Notes: a model not told the origin generated them from the sequence alone. Positions 25,599-34,526 are shown, counted from the first letter of the stretch. The stretch: 64,000 bases of DNA from CAMCYM01 sp964405405 (GCA_964405405.1 CAYONT010000005.1:1-64000); one strand, 5' to 3'. Made by a program: numbers and translations.

Positions 25599-27130
25599 CA
25601 ACCCTTCTCAGCCCCGCGAAGTTCAACCGGCGCCTGCCCTCGTTTTCGGATGCGAAATCCCAAGGCCGCCACCAGCAATGTCATCAGCGGACTGACCCAG
25701 TTGAAAATGCAGTACGGCAGGTACGCCCAGGTCGCGATGCCGAGCATCCCGCTCTGCGCTACACCACAGGTATTCCAGGGCACCAAGACACTCGTTACCG
25801 TGCCTGCATCTTCCAACGTTCTGGACAAGTTCTCAGGCGCGAGGTCCGCATCCTCAAACGCTTTGCGGTACATGTTCCCGGGCACCACAATGGCCAGGTA
25901 CTGATCCGATGCCAGGATGTTGAAGGCCAAACAAGTTCCCACCGTCCTCGACACCAACCCAAAGGTACTCTGCACACCCCTCAACAGGGCTGTGGTAATG
26001 GCCCGGAGCATCCCCGTCGCCTCCAATGCCGCCCCGAAAACCATGGCGCACAAGATCAACCACACCGTGTTCAACATGCCGGCCATTCCATCGGACTGCA
26101 ACAGCCCGTCCGCCAGCGGGTGGCCTGTTTCCACAGCGATGTCCCCGAACATGGCCTGCATGGCCACGGTGTATCCCCCCATGCTGACCGCGTTTCCGGC
26201 GTCCCCAGCGTCCCCAGCTCCTCCGGCCAAACGCTCCATCAACTGGGGCTGAAAAACCACGGCGGTCAGGGCCCCCAGCAAGACGCCCGCAAGCAAGGCG
26301 GGGGCTGCTGGAACCTTTTTGATGATGAGTCCGATGACCACTACGGGGGCGATGAATAAGCCGGGATGGATGTGAAAAGAACCCAGGACCGCGTCCTCAA
26401 ATCCAGGTGCCAATCCCGGCACTGCGCCCCCCGCAGCCGCGCCCCCTCCCAATCCGGCCACCAAAAAGACGGCCAAGGCAATCACCAAACTCGGTACCGT
26501 GGTGTAGAGCATGTACCGGATATGTGTGAACAGATCGGTTCCAGAAACGGCCGGCGCGATGTTGGTGGTGTCGCTCATGGGCGACAACTTGTCGCCAAAA
26601 TAGGCCCCTGAAATGATGGCGCCAGCGACCCAACCGGGATTCAATCCCAGCGCGGCTCCGATGCCCATCAACGCAACCCCTACCGTTCCCACGGTCCCCC
26701 AGGAGGTCCCCGTGGCCAGGGAGAGAATGGCCGCAATGATGCAGGCTGCTGCCAAGAAAATGCCCGGTTCCAATACCTGCAATCCGTAGTAGATGAATGC
26801 AGGAATGATGCCTGCAATCAACCAAGTTCCGCTCAGGGCCCCGATGAGCAACAAGATGAGGATGGCTTCGGAGGTCGATGCAATGCTCTTTCCAATGGCC
26901 TGTGCGACCTTTTCCCACGCCACTCCTTTTGCCATGCCCATGGCCGCAGCCACGAAGGCCGCCAGCAGCATCGCCATTTGGTTGGGACCATAGGAACTGT
27001 CTTCACCGAACAAAGTGACATGCAGCCCCAACAAGGCGACGAGGACCCCCACCGGGACCAAAGCCCAACCCAAGCCCATGGACTTGGGCTCCTCCCGCAT
27101 CTCCGGTGGCGACATCGGACGCTGGGCCAT
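25598..27130 (-). CDS. nhaC: Na+/H+ antiporter, NhaC family
   Basis: Polytopic inner-membrane protein of 510 residues with about twelve hydrophobic segments. Motifs typical of NhaC are SLATGTSWGTVGTVGVALMG, AGAIISGAYFGDKLSPMSDTT with its charged Asp-Lys, and SDQYLAIVVPGNMYR near the C-terminus. It would exchange Na+ (possibly with malate or lactate in some relatives) for H+. The start at 27130 shares a base with the yajC stop (TGATG), so it is coupled to yajC. A marine or saline habitat would fit but is not shown by this alone. Confidence 0.9.
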   Translation of the reverse strand: MAQRPMSPPEMREEPKSMGLGWALVPVGVLVALLGLHVTLFGEDSSYGPNQMAMLLAAFVAAAMGMAKGVAWEKVAQAIGKSIASTSEAILILLLIGALSGTWLIAGIIPAFIYYGLQVLEPGIFLAAACIIAAILSLATGTSWGTVGTVGVALMGIGAALGLNPGWVAGAIISGAYFGDKLSPMSDTTNIAPAVSGTDLFTHIRYMLYTTVPSLVIALAVFLVAGLGGGAAAGGAVPGLAPGFEDAVLGSFHIHPGLFIAPVVVIGLIIKKVPAAPALLAGVLLGALTAVVFQPQLMERLAGGAGDAGDAGNAVSMGGYTVAMQAMFGDIAVETGHPLADGLLQSDGMAGMLNTVWLILCAMVFGAALEATGMLRAITTALLRGVQSTFGLVSRTVGTCLAFNILASDQYLAIVVPGNMYRKAFEDADLAPENLSRTLEDAGTVTSVLVPWNTCGVAQSGMLGIATWAYLPYCIFNWVSPLMTLLVAALGFRIRKRGQAPVELRGAEKG

Positions 27131-27453
27131 CAGCGGTTCTGTTGGAGATCCTGCTCAGAGACCGTTCCCGACGGGTTGATGGCATTCAATTCGACCCGGA
27201 TTTTGCCGCTCTCCACGTTGAGCACTACGGTTCCACTTTCGATCTCAGCCACCCGTCCATGGATGCCACCAATGGTCACGACCTTGTCACCCTTGTTGAG
27301 CCCTTCCCGGAATTTGCGCGCTTCCTTTTGACGCTTCATCTGAGGACGAATGATGAACAAGTACATGATGAGCAACATCATGCCCAACATGATAAAGAAA
27401 CCGAGGTCGGCTCCCCCTCCTGCGGGGGCGGCTTGAAGCAAAGTGAATGACAT
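27130..27453 (-). CDS. yajC: Preprotein translocase accessory subunit YajC
   Basis: Protein of 107 residues from the chosen start: MSFTLLQAAPAGGGADLGFF, one membrane helix (about 16-37), then the family hallmark FIIRPQMKRQKEARKF and a KGDKVVTIGGIHGRVAEIE small beta domain. YajC associates with SecDF at the inner membrane. An ATG six codons upstream (27471) is possible, but the shorter form matches the usual short N-terminus before LLQA. It lies 22 bases after the DUF1573 gene and overlaps nhaC by one base. Confidence 0.93.
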   Translation of the reverse strand: MSFTLLQAAPAGGGADLGFFIMLGMMLLIMYLFIIRPQMKRQKEARKFREGLNKGDKVVTIGGIHGRVAEIESGTVVLNVESGKIRVELNAINPSGTVSEQDLQQNR

Positions 27454-27475
27454 GGGTTCGTTGAATTGCAATGCG

Positions 27476-28009
27476 TTAATCCGATTCTGTGGATGGGGCG
27501 GGGGAGGGCGCAGCCGGTCCCACCACCCTTCCTTTCAGCGTCAGCAAGGTAATGGCAGGAAACGTGTTGGCAGCCACGGTAACGTGTTTGAGGTTGTCCC
27601 CCTGCTTGCCTCGGGTGTCAAAAGCTACCGTCAAACTGTCCTCTCCACCAGGAGGAATGGGCTTCCTGGGCCAATCCCGCACCACAGTACAACCACATTC
27701 GCCATGGACATCCGTCAGCAGCAAGGGGGAATTCCCCGTGTTCTCAAACGTGAACGTATGCCGCAGAACGGTTCCTTCCGGCACGGGCTCAAAAGACCAA
27801 ACCGAGTCCACAAATGTGATTTGGGGTGCATCGGACACATCTTGTTGTTTTCCGGAAGCCGTGCCCGGCACTTGAATCCAGTCGGTTGACAACGAGTCCG
27901 GGGCCTGGTCACAACCGGTGGTACTGCCAAGTGCCACCCACAAGGTCATCAGGTACCGGAGCTTCAACTTGGATTTCGCCCACCGCATGGGCCGCTTCGA
28001 TTCCATCAT
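27476..28009 (-). CDS. DUF1573 lipoprotein (first copy)
   Basis: Protein of 177 residues. The N-terminal hydrophobic segment ends in GSTTGC, a likely lipobox with Cys33. The DUF1573 domain spans about 62-165 and has the typical sequence FTFENTGNSPLLLTDVHGECGCTVV and PIPPGGEDSLTVAFDTRGKQG, an Ig-like fold with paired Cys. The family's function is unknown. Its ATG overlaps the nusB stop as ATGA, and a second ATG follows immediately (28006). A paralogue is at 57787-58314. Confidence 0.87.
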   Translation of the reverse strand: MMESKRPMRWAKSKLKLRYLMTLWVALGSTTGCDQAPDSLSTDWIQVPGTASGKQQDVSDAPQITFVDSVWSFEPVPEGTVLRHTFTFENTGNSPLLLTDVHGECGCTVVRDWPRKPIPPGGEDSLTVAFDTRGKQGDNLKHVTVAANTFPAITLLTLKGRVVGPAAPSPAPSTESD

Positions 28010-28950
28010 TCCAAGAGTCCACGTCCGACTTTCACAATCGATCCCTGGGCCTTCAGTTTCTGGAACAATTGATCCAAGATGCCGTTGATGAAGGCACTGC
28101 TCTTCGGGGTGCTGTAATACTTCGACAACTCGATGTACTCGTTGAGGGTCACCTTCAAAGGAATGGACTCGAAGGAGCGAGCCTCTGCAATGGCCATTTT
28201 CATCAGGATGCGGTCGATGAGAGCAATGCGGTCGATTTCCCAGTTCGCGGCCGCTTCGGTGATCAAGGCCTCGCTTTCTGCACCCAATGCCAACGTTTGG
28301 CGGAAAAGGACATCCATGAAGGTCTTGTCGTCTTCATCCTCCCTCCAGAGGGGCAACAAGACAATGTCGTCGGCATCCTCCGGAATCATCTTCACGGTTT
28401 TGATGACCATCGAGGCCACCAAATCCAGGTCGTCGTTCCAGAATATGCTCTGCTCCTCCAAGCTATCCTCAAACAACTCGTTCTGAATCATATCCTTGCG
28501 GAACATTCGGATCAAAAATTCGCGGTCGTGCCGGAACCCCCTTTCCTCAGATGCCATGTAGGCCAAATAGTCTTCTCCCTCCATCATGCTGCGGAAGATT
28601 TTCCGAAGCAGTTCCATGTTGTTCCCCCATCCTACGCCCAACTTTTCGGCTTGCTTTTGCAGCACCTTGCTGTTTGCCAATGCCCGCAGCGGTTTGTTGT
28701 TCACAAACTTGACGTTGGGCATTAGGTCTTCGGGGGTGGGAAGTTGTTTTTTGCGGCCCGCCTCGATTCGGTCAATGGCCATCCCCTGCATGCTGCCGAT
28801 CATGAGCAGAAGCAGGACATAGAGCTCCTGCATCTTGGCAATGCTGTGCGCTAGGTTCTTTTCTGCCAGCACGGCGTCTCGGTCGGTATCCTGGTAAAAC
28901 GCGTAAAGGACCTGGAGGATCTTGATCCGAATTTGGCGGCGGTTGAGCAT
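28006..28950 (-). CDS. nusB: Transcription antitermination protein NusB
   Basis: NusB binds NusE and boxA RNA in rRNA antitermination. The protein is 314 residues, the long Bacteroidota form, about twice the length of the E. coli protein. The N-terminus MLNRRQIRIKILQVLYAFYQ and the C-terminal core are recognisable: EIDRIALIDRILMKMAIAEARSF, LKVTLNEYIELSKYYSTPKSSAFINGILDQL. The extra residues (about 60-200) are charged and helical. First gene of the operon running to the LOG gene; a TAGTTTTG box lies 16 bases upstream of the ATG. Confidence 0.95.
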   Translation of the reverse strand: MLNRRQIRIKILQVLYAFYQDTDRDAVLAEKNLAHSIAKMQELYVLLLLMIGSMQGMAIDRIEAGRKKQLPTPEDLMPNVKFVNNKPLRALANSKVLQKQAEKLGVGWGNNMELLRKIFRSMMEGEDYLAYMASEERGFRHDREFLIRMFRKDMIQNELFEDSLEEQSIFWNDDLDLVASMVIKTVKMIPEDADDIVLLPLWREDEDDKTFMDVLFRQTLALGAESEALITEAAANWEIDRIALIDRILMKMAIAEARSFESIPLKVTLNEYIELSKYYSTPKSSAFINGILDQLFQKLKAQGSIVKVGRGLLE

Positions 28951-28966
28951 TGGAAATCGTCTCGTG

Positions 28967-28974
28967 CAAAACTA
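28967..28974 (-). promoter_or_regulatory. TAGTTTTG -7 box upstream of nusB
   Basis: Exact match to TAnnTTTG on the minus strand, 16 bases before the nusB ATG. It would drive the nusB-DUF1573-yajC-nhaC-uvrA-LOG operon. Confidence 0.5.
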
Positions 28975-29023
28975 CGGCGAGAGGCGCATTGAACCCTTGC
29001 TGTTCGAAAGTTGTTGTTAAAGC

Positions 29024-30058
29024 ATGGCTGCATGGAGCAACTTCAGAAACGGATGGCTGCAGGGGGCATGGGCCTGCCTGCTGGGTGTGGGGGGATCGGG
29101 GTGTGAACGGGCCATCGATGTGTCGTTGCCGGATGTGCCGCAGGATTGGGTGGTGGAAGGGTCGATCGAACTGGGGGCTCCGCCCGTCGTTTTCATCAGC
29201 CTGACCCAAGGGTATTTTGACCCGGTCGATGCTTCGCTGGCGGCCACGTTGTTCTTGGGCGGGGCGGATGTTCGGGTCGGGGTGGGCGCGACTTGGCATG
29301 CGTTGGACGAGGTTTGTTTGGGGGACTTGCCGACCGAACTCCAAGCGCAGGCCTTGGAGACCTTGGGTCTGCCCGCCGAGTGGGCCCTGGGCGCTGCGGC
29401 GGATTTCTGCGTCTACACATCGCTCGGGGGTGACTTGGTGGGCGAAGTCGGCGAGACGTATCGGTTGGAAATTCTCTGGAACGGCCGCCGTGCCACTGCG
29501 GAATCAACCATTTTCGCACCAGTCCCGTTGGATGACCTCCGCTTCCAAGCTCCCAACGGCGGCACAGGTCCGGCCGATTCGCTGGGGTGGGTTTATGCCC
29601 GTCTGTCCGATCCGCCTTCACCGGGACAGTGTTATCGGTGGTTCGCCCGGCGGATCAATGCCCGGCCGTCCTGGGATCCGCTCTTTGAAACCGGTGCCCA
29701 CACCCCGAAGGATGCCGACTTTGTCGCCCCCCTGGGCAGCGCCGTAGAGGATCGGTTTTTCAACGGTTTGGCCTTTGAATTCAATGCAGTCCGCGGCAGC
29801 GCACCGGGCAGCACGGCCTGGGATGACCAATTCGACAGCGGGGAATTCAGTTACTTCAAGCGCGGTGACACCGTGGTGGTCAAGTTTTGCACCATCGACC
29901 CCGGCGTTTATGCCACCGTGGCCAGTCTCGAGAACCAAGTGCTGGGTCAGGGGAACCCCTTCTCCGTGCCTGCGGAAGTGGAAGGCAATGTCGTCGGGGC
30001 CCGGGGCCTCTGGGCGGCTTACGGGGTGGCCTTGGATACCTTGGTCTGCACGAATTGA
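29024..30058 (+). CDS. DUF4249 lipoprotein
   Basis: Protein of 344 residues. The N-terminal hydrophobic segment leads to GGSGC, a probable lipobox with Cys27, followed by ERAIDVSLPDVPQDWVVEGSIELGAPPVVFISLTQGYF, the characteristic opening of DUF4249 (two beta-sandwich domains, Bacteroidota only). Family members are often encoded near TonB receptors and are thought to be outer-membrane-attached, but the function is unknown. No receptor is adjacent here; the next gene, a MuiA-like protein, has its own promoter-like box 41 bases later. Confidence 0.82.
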   Translation: MAAWSNFRNGWLQGAWACLLGVGGSGCERAIDVSLPDVPQDWVVEGSIELGAPPVVFISLTQGYFDPVDASLAATLFLGGADVRVGVGATWHALDEVCLGDLPTELQAQALETLGLPAEWALGAAADFCVYTSLGGDLVGEVGETYRLEILWNGRRATAESTIFAPVPLDDLRFQAPNGGTGPADSLGWVYARLSDPPSPGQCYRWFARRINARPSWDPLFETGAHTPKDADFVAPLGSAVEDRFFNGLAFEFNAVRGSAPGSTAWDDQFDSGEFSYFKRGDTVVVKFCTIDPGVYATVASLENQVLGQGNPFSVPAEVEGNVVGARGLWAAYGVALDTLVCTN

Positions 30059-30079
30059 ATTCGCGCGGCTGGGATGCGG

Positions 30080-30106
30080 TTGACTTTCGGCTGCGCGGTA
30101 CTTTTG
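30080..30106 (+). promoter_or_regulatory. Promoter TTG-N16-TACTTTTG before MuiA-like gene
   Basis: TACTTTTG at 30099-30106 matches TAnnTTTG exactly; TTG at 30080-30082 lies 16 bases upstream, close to the expected -33 spacing. Only five bases separate the box from the first ATG, implying a leaderless or nearly leaderless message. Confidence 0.55.
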
Positions 30107-30111
30107 TCGCC

Positions 30112-31719
30112 ATGATGCAACACTTACGTAGGGTCTGCGGGTGCCTCGGATGGATTTTGTTCGCGCCCGTTGTGTCGATGGGCCAAACCCCAGAAACCCC
30201 AGGGAAAGAGTCGGTGCTGGTGTTGCCCCTTCGGACTGCCACCGTCTACTACGAGGGCGCCCTGTTGGAGCGTTCCGGCAGCTACCGAACCGGGACCGGC
30301 AGCGAACGGCTCGTGGTCGGGGGACTGGATACGAACATCGTGGCGGGCAGCGTGGAGGTAGCGTTGCCTGCCGGCTGGAAGTTGCTGGGCACCCAGTTCC
30401 GGCTGGCTCCTTCTGGCGAGGGCCGTTGGGCCCAGTTGCAAGCGATGGACCGGCTGGACGCCCAAATCGCAGAAAATCGCTTGGAGCGAGCCAAGGAAGA
30501 AGCCCTCTTGGCTGCTTTCGAGGAAGAGCAAGCCATGCTGCGCGCGAACCGGGCCTTTGGCGGAACCGATGCTGTGATGGTCGAAGACCTCCGGGAGATG
30601 GCGGATTTCTGGCGCAATCGGATGCAGGAAATCGGCTTGCTCGCCTTGGATGTGCGCCAGCAGATGGCTGCGTTGGACCAGACATGGAAGCAGTTGGAGG
30701 AGGATCGCAAGCAGCTCGAAAACTTTGTTTTGGGTCAAGAAGGCCAAATCCTCCTGCAATTCGAAGCCCCACCGGCCGCTCAGGGCACTGTGGTGGTCCG
30801 GTACCTGACCCGGTCAGCCCGTTGGACGCCCCACTACACGGTTCAATGGACCGCAGAGGGCAATTTGCTGGGCAACAAGTGGGCGGAGGTTCGGCAATCC
30901 ACGGGCACCCCTTGGGCCCAGATACCGGTCCGTTTCGCTGCAGGATCCCCTTTGGAACCACATTCCTTGGAGCGACGCAAGGAAGTCCAGGCCGTACATG
31001 GGATGCTCACCGAACAAGAGGTGTTTCTGGAAATGGAAAGGGAGGACAGCGAGGACCGTGTGCAGGCCATGTCGATGGCGGTTGTCTCCAACGCGCCCCA
31101 AGCAGCCGGGGATGCATCCGGCAACATCCGGTCCGTCTGGCAGTCCACCCAGCCGATTTACGTGGCTTCGGGCGACAGCCTCCACCGCGTCCCCGTTGGT
31201 CCGTTCGAACTGCGTGGCACGCTGACCTACCTCGGTCGCCCCACAGAAGCCGCCGAAGCCCGGCGCAGGGTTCGTGTGGCGGACTGGTCCTCTCATGACC
31301 TGTTGCCCGGCCCTGTGGAGATGCGGCTGGGGGATTTGTACCTCGGAAGAGGCTACCTCGCTTTGCCCGTGGCATCTGACTCCCTCACTTTGCTGATGGG
31401 CAGCGAGGTGGACGTTCGCGTGGAACGCTCTACCCTTCGCCAATCCACGAAACGCCTCCTGTGGCTGCGTCGCCAGAAACACGCGATCACGTGGCGATAT
31501 GATGTGGTCAACCGAAAGAACACGCCCGTGCAGCTTGAGGTGGAAGACATCCTCCGCCCCGATTGGCTCAACGCCTACAGCTCGTACCGCGTGGAATTGC
31601 GGGATGCAGCGGGTGGCGAATGGGTGCAGGGCACAGGCCAAATCCGCTGGCAAACCGAAATTCCCGCGGGCGGAAGCCGATCGTGGGAGGTGCGGTTCGT
31701 GGTCCGTCAGCCGGGCTGA
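30112..31719 (+). CDS. MuiA-like protein (DUF4140-DUF4139)
   Basis: Protein of 535 residues with a signal peptide (to about residue 23, MGQ). An N-terminal DUF4140-like domain (VLVLPLRTATVYYEGALLERSGSY) is followed by a coiled coil at about 105-210 (AQIAENRLERAKEEALLAAF; QMAALDQTWKQLEEDRKQLENF) and a C-terminal DUF4139-like domain from about 225 (VRYLTRSARWTPHYTVQWTA to SYRVELRDAAGGEWVQG). The name comes from mucoidy inhibitor A; the biochemical role is unknown. ATGs at 30112 and 30115 are both possible. Convergent with the SpoIID-like gene. Confidence 0.85.
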   Translation: MMQHLRRVCGCLGWILFAPVVSMGQTPETPGKESVLVLPLRTATVYYEGALLERSGSYRTGTGSERLVVGGLDTNIVAGSVEVALPAGWKLLGTQFRLAPSGEGRWAQLQAMDRLDAQIAENRLERAKEEALLAAFEEEQAMLRANRAFGGTDAVMVEDLREMADFWRNRMQEIGLLALDVRQQMAALDQTWKQLEEDRKQLENFVLGQEGQILLQFEAPPAAQGTVVVRYLTRSARWTPHYTVQWTAEGNLLGNKWAEVRQSTGTPWAQIPVRFAAGSPLEPHSLERRKEVQAVHGMLTEQEVFLEMEREDSEDRVQAMSMAVVSNAPQAAGDASGNIRSVWQSTQPIYVASGDSLHRVPVGPFELRGTLTYLGRPTEAAEARRRVRVADWSSHDLLPGPVEMRLGDLYLGRGYLALPVASDSLTLLMGSEVDVRVERSTLRQSTKRLLWLRRQKHAITWRYDVVNRKNTPVQLEVEDILRPDWLNAYSSYRVELRDAAGGEWVQGTGQIRWQTEIPAGGSRSWEVRFVVRQPG

Positions 31720-31738
31720 GCTCCCCGACCCCGGAACA

Positions 31739-33034
31739 TCAGGGCGCCTCGAGCATTTCTGTGGCGGCGGCGCTGTCCGGCACGGCCGGTGCCAGGAGGC
31801 GCATGGACTTCAAATCTGCGATGCGAACGCCGGTGTAGTAGGTGTGGAGGATGTCTTGGGCGCTTTGACCGTGGCGCGCCCGGTTCATGGCGCCCTCCTG
31901 GCACATCCCGACTCCATGGCCGAAGCCCTTCCCGATGAAGCGGACAGAATCTCCTTGGGCCAGGGTGACGAAGTAGGAGGAGCGCAGGGCGAAGGCTTTC
32001 CGGACCTCTGCCGCCCGGATCTGCGCCCGGTCGTCTGGGAGATCGTTGACCCGCCTGGTCGGCAGGAACTGGGCATCCAACGGAGCGGGGCCCGGCTGGG
32101 CTTTCAACCAGGCTTCCCACTGTCCCATGGGAACCGACTTCTCCCACTGGCAATGTGGCATGGCGAGGCAGAAGGTGTCCTGGACGCCAACGAGGTAGGG
32201 CAGGGGGCGTTGCCAGACGTTCTCTGCGCCTTGGGTTTGGCCTCCACAATTGGAGTGGAAAGCCGCTGTGATCGGAGCCCCCTGCCGGTCCAGCAAGACC
32301 AGGCCACTGGTCGCAGCCACCGCCTCCCGATGGGCATCACTGGCCGTCGCCACGCCATGGTAGGCCTGGCAATGGACGGCATCGCAGAGTTGAAATCCCT
32401 GGCCGGCGTGGCGTTGCAGCGCGGTGAGGGTGTAGGTCCTGCTCACGATGGCCTGGGCTTCGTAGAATTCAGGGTGGTGCCCCTTGCCAGCCTCCGCGGA
32501 CAGCACACCCACGAGGTATTCGTCGAGGGCGACCTCGAGGATGCAGCGCAGGGCGTCCCCTTCCCGCACCAGATGCAACCCACCGGGGTGATGCTGTGCG
32601 TGCACAGGACCCGCGGGGTCGATTCGGAGCTTGCTGCCTGCTGCCAGGGGCCGGAAATACGCATAGGTAAACGTCCTGCCTCCCTGGGTCCATTGGTCCC
32701 GCGTGCCACCACCGACTTGGATTTGCCATTTCGAATCGAGGGTGTCCAGGATGTTCCCTTCGCGGTCGAGCACTTGGTAGGTCCCACCGAGGGGTTCGAG
32801 CACCAAGCTCCGGGGGAGCTCCTTCTCGAACAGTCCGATCCGGACCCGGTCCTCGGGAGGGGGGAGGTAGGCCCGGGTTGGGGCGAAGGACGGAGAGCCT
32901 GACCGGTGGGAGGTCGCTTCGGGCCTTCCCGTGACCCAGGCCAGGACCAGCAGGACCGCCGCCCCCGCATGCCGGAGGAACCGGTGCATGCTCGGGTGGA
33001 GGTGGATCCAGGGGCTGAGGAAACCAGGTCTCAT
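31739..33034 (-). CDS. SpoIID/LytB domain protein
   Basis: Protein of 431 residues with an N-terminal hydrophobic segment (about 23-33). SpoIID-type motifs: VALDEYLVGVLSAEAGKGHHPEFYEAQAIVSRTYTL, CDAVHCQAYHG, FHSNCGGQTQGAENVW and GKGFGHGVGMCQEGAMNRA. SpoIID of Bacillus is a lytic transglycosylase acting on denuded glycan strands; homologues in non-sporulating Gram-negatives, as here, probably remodel peptidoglycan. The ATG at 33034 overlaps the lpxB stop as ATGA, which decided the start over a Met 15 codons downstream. It is the last gene of the pepD-surE-lpxB set. Confidence 0.87.
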   Translation of the reverse strand: MRPGFLSPWIHLHPSMHRFLRHAGAAVLLVLAWVTGRPEATSHRSGSPSFAPTRAYLPPPEDRVRIGLFEKELPRSLVLEPLGGTYQVLDREGNILDTLDSKWQIQVGGGTRDQWTQGGRTFTYAYFRPLAAGSKLRIDPAGPVHAQHHPGGLHLVREGDALRCILEVALDEYLVGVLSAEAGKGHHPEFYEAQAIVSRTYTLTALQRHAGQGFQLCDAVHCQAYHGVATASDAHREAVAATSGLVLLDRQGAPITAAFHSNCGGQTQGAENVWQRPLPYLVGVQDTFCLAMPHCQWEKSVPMGQWEAWLKAQPGPAPLDAQFLPTRRVNDLPDDRAQIRAAEVRKAFALRSSYFVTLAQGDSVRFIGKGFGHGVGMCQEGAMNRARHGQSAQDILHTYYTGVRIADLKSMRLLAPAVPDSAAATEMLEAP

Positions 33035-34197
33035 GGGGCGGGCGGGGCAGGGGGTGGGGCGGTTTCTACAATCGAGGCTGCGATGCGTTGGGCGGCGCCG
33101 CGGGTGCCCAAACGATCCGCGAGCTGGGTGTAGGCAGTGCGTTGGGCTTCCCGCACAGGTCCCTCCATCAACGCGAGCACATCCTGTTCTAGTACCTCGA
33201 GGGTACAATCCTGTTGGATTCGTTCCGGAACCGCGGGCCGGTCGAGCAAGAGGTTGGGCAGGGAGATGTAGGCTACGCGCGCGAGGGTGCGGGCGATGGC
33301 GTAGGTGAGTCCGCTGGTTTTGTAAATAACCACTTGCGGCAGGCCAAACAAACCCGCCTCCAAGGTGGCCGTCCCGGAGGTGATGACCCCGACGTGGGCG
33401 AACTGCATGAGCGCATGGGTCTCACCGAACAGGACGGGAATGCCCGCTTCGAGGACCGCCGCATACGCAGTGGGAGGCTGTCCCGGGGCACCGGCCACGA
33501 CGGGTTGCGCGGCGCCCGGAAGTCGACCGGCCAGAGCGATCAGTAAGGGGAGGTGGTGACGCAGTTCTTGGGAGCGCGATCCAGGCAGCAGGGCGACCAA
33601 GGGCCGGTCGGGCTCCAGTCCGTTGCGCAGTTTCCAGGCCCGGGCCCCGTCTGCACCCGCCTCCCCCGCCTGCGCCGCCCTCGCCCGGGCCTCCGCCACC
33701 ACATCCAACAGCGGATGCCCCACGAACCGAACGTCCGCACCGACCCGGCGGTAGATGGCCTCCTCGAATGGCAGCACCACATGCATCCGGTCAATGGTGC
33801 GCGCGATGCTGTGGATGCGCCCCGCATTCCAAGCCCAAACCTGGGGTGAAATCACGTGAAACGTCCGGATGCCGGACTGTTTGGCCACCCGAGCGATGCG
33901 CAGGTTGAACCCCGGAAAATCGATCCCCAGCCAGAGATCCGGTTCAAAGGCTTGCATCTCTTCGGCACAACGTGCCAGATTGCGCCGGATGGTTCCCAGG
34001 TTCCGGATGACCTCCCAGAACCCCATGTAGGCGAGCTCCCGGTAATGCCGGGTGACCACCACGCCGGCGGCCTCCATGTGCTCGCCTCCCCAGCCCTGCA
34101 TCACCCACTCGGGGTCTTGGGCGTGGAGGGCGGAGGCAATTTGGCCTCCATACAAATCCCCAGAGGCCTCCCCGGCCACCAGAAAAAGACGCTTCAA
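33031..34197 (-). CDS. lpxB: Lipid-A-disaccharide synthase, TTG start
   Basis: LpxB joins lipid X to UDP-diacylglucosamine in lipid A synthesis at the inner membrane. The protein is 388 residues. Motifs: LFLVAGEASGDLYGG at the start, LWLGIDFPGFNLRIARVAKQSG, HVISPQVWAWNAGRI, LPFEEAIYRR, VGHPLLDVV and ALLPGSRSQELRHHLPLL. There is no ATG at the conserved start; TTG at 34195-34197 overlaps the upstream stop as TTGA and gives a first residue directly before KRLFLVAGEASGD. An in-frame ATG 26 codons upstream would overlap the previous gene deeply. Co-location with surE is usual in Bacteroidota. Confidence 0.94.
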   Translation of the reverse strand: MKRLFLVAGEASGDLYGGQIASALHAQDPEWVMQGWGGEHMEAAGVVVTRHYRELAYMGFWEVIRNLGTIRRNLARCAEEMQAFEPDLWLGIDFPGFNLRIARVAKQSGIRTFHVISPQVWAWNAGRIHSIARTIDRMHVVLPFEEAIYRRVGADVRFVGHPLLDVVAEARARAAQAGEAGADGARAWKLRNGLEPDRPLVALLPGSRSQELRHHLPLLIALAGRLPGAAQPVVAGAPGQPPTAYAAVLEAGIPVLFGETHALMQFAHVGVITSGTATLEAGLFGLPQVVIYKTSGLTYAIARTLARVAYISLPNLLLDRPAVPERIQQDCTLEVLEQDVLALMEGPVREAQRTAYTQLADRLGTRGAAQRIAASIVETAPPPAPPAP

Positions 34198-34526
34198 GAG
34201 CCGAGGTTTTTGAACTGCAACCAAACCACCACGGGCACGCTGATGAGGACCACAAGCAACACGCCCCGTGCCCATTGCAGCCGATTGTAGCGAAGCAAGA
34301 TGTAGAATACCAACACATTGAACAGAATGCTCAAGGTGAGGATGCTGTCCTGGTACATTTGCCCCCGGAGGAACACATCTTCCACAAAAAACCGGTAGGG
34401 CATGTCGTTCACGGTGCACCACCAAACGGTGAGGATGGATAGGCCCACGCCAGTGCCCAATAGCCCCATCAGGACGCCGGTGAGCACCCCAATGGCAGGG
34501 GAGGCAAGGAATCCAGGTGACTTCAT
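34194..34526 (-). CDS. Small membrane protein between surE and lpxB
   Basis: Protein of 110 residues with two or three hydrophobic segments: about 8-31, 66-80 and 86-104. A more polar loop (NDMPYRFFVEDVFLRGQMYQ) lies between the first two. I do not recognise it. It is fixed between surE (ATGA overlap at 34523-34526) and lpxB (TTGA overlap at 34194-34197), so its translation is coupled on both sides, which suggests a link to envelope or lipid A work. The ATG at 34526 is the only start consistent with the coupling. Confidence 0.75.
   Translation of the reverse strand: MKSPGFLASPAIGVLTGVLMGLLGTGVGLSILTVWWCTVNDMPYRFFVEDVFLRGQMYQDSILTLSILFNVLVFYILLRYNRLQWARGVLLVVLISVPVVVWLQFKNLGS

Noticed and set aside
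29618..30961. Open frame of 447 codons on the minus strand across DUF4249 and MuiA genes
   Set aside because: It spans two well-supported plus-strand genes, including their intergenic promoter, and its product is Pro/Arg-rich without motifs.
31739..33034. SpoIID-like gene as evidence for sporulation
   Set aside because: SpoIID/LytB domains are common in non-sporulating Gram-negatives, no other sporulation gene is present, and the lpxB neighbour shows an outer-membrane organism.
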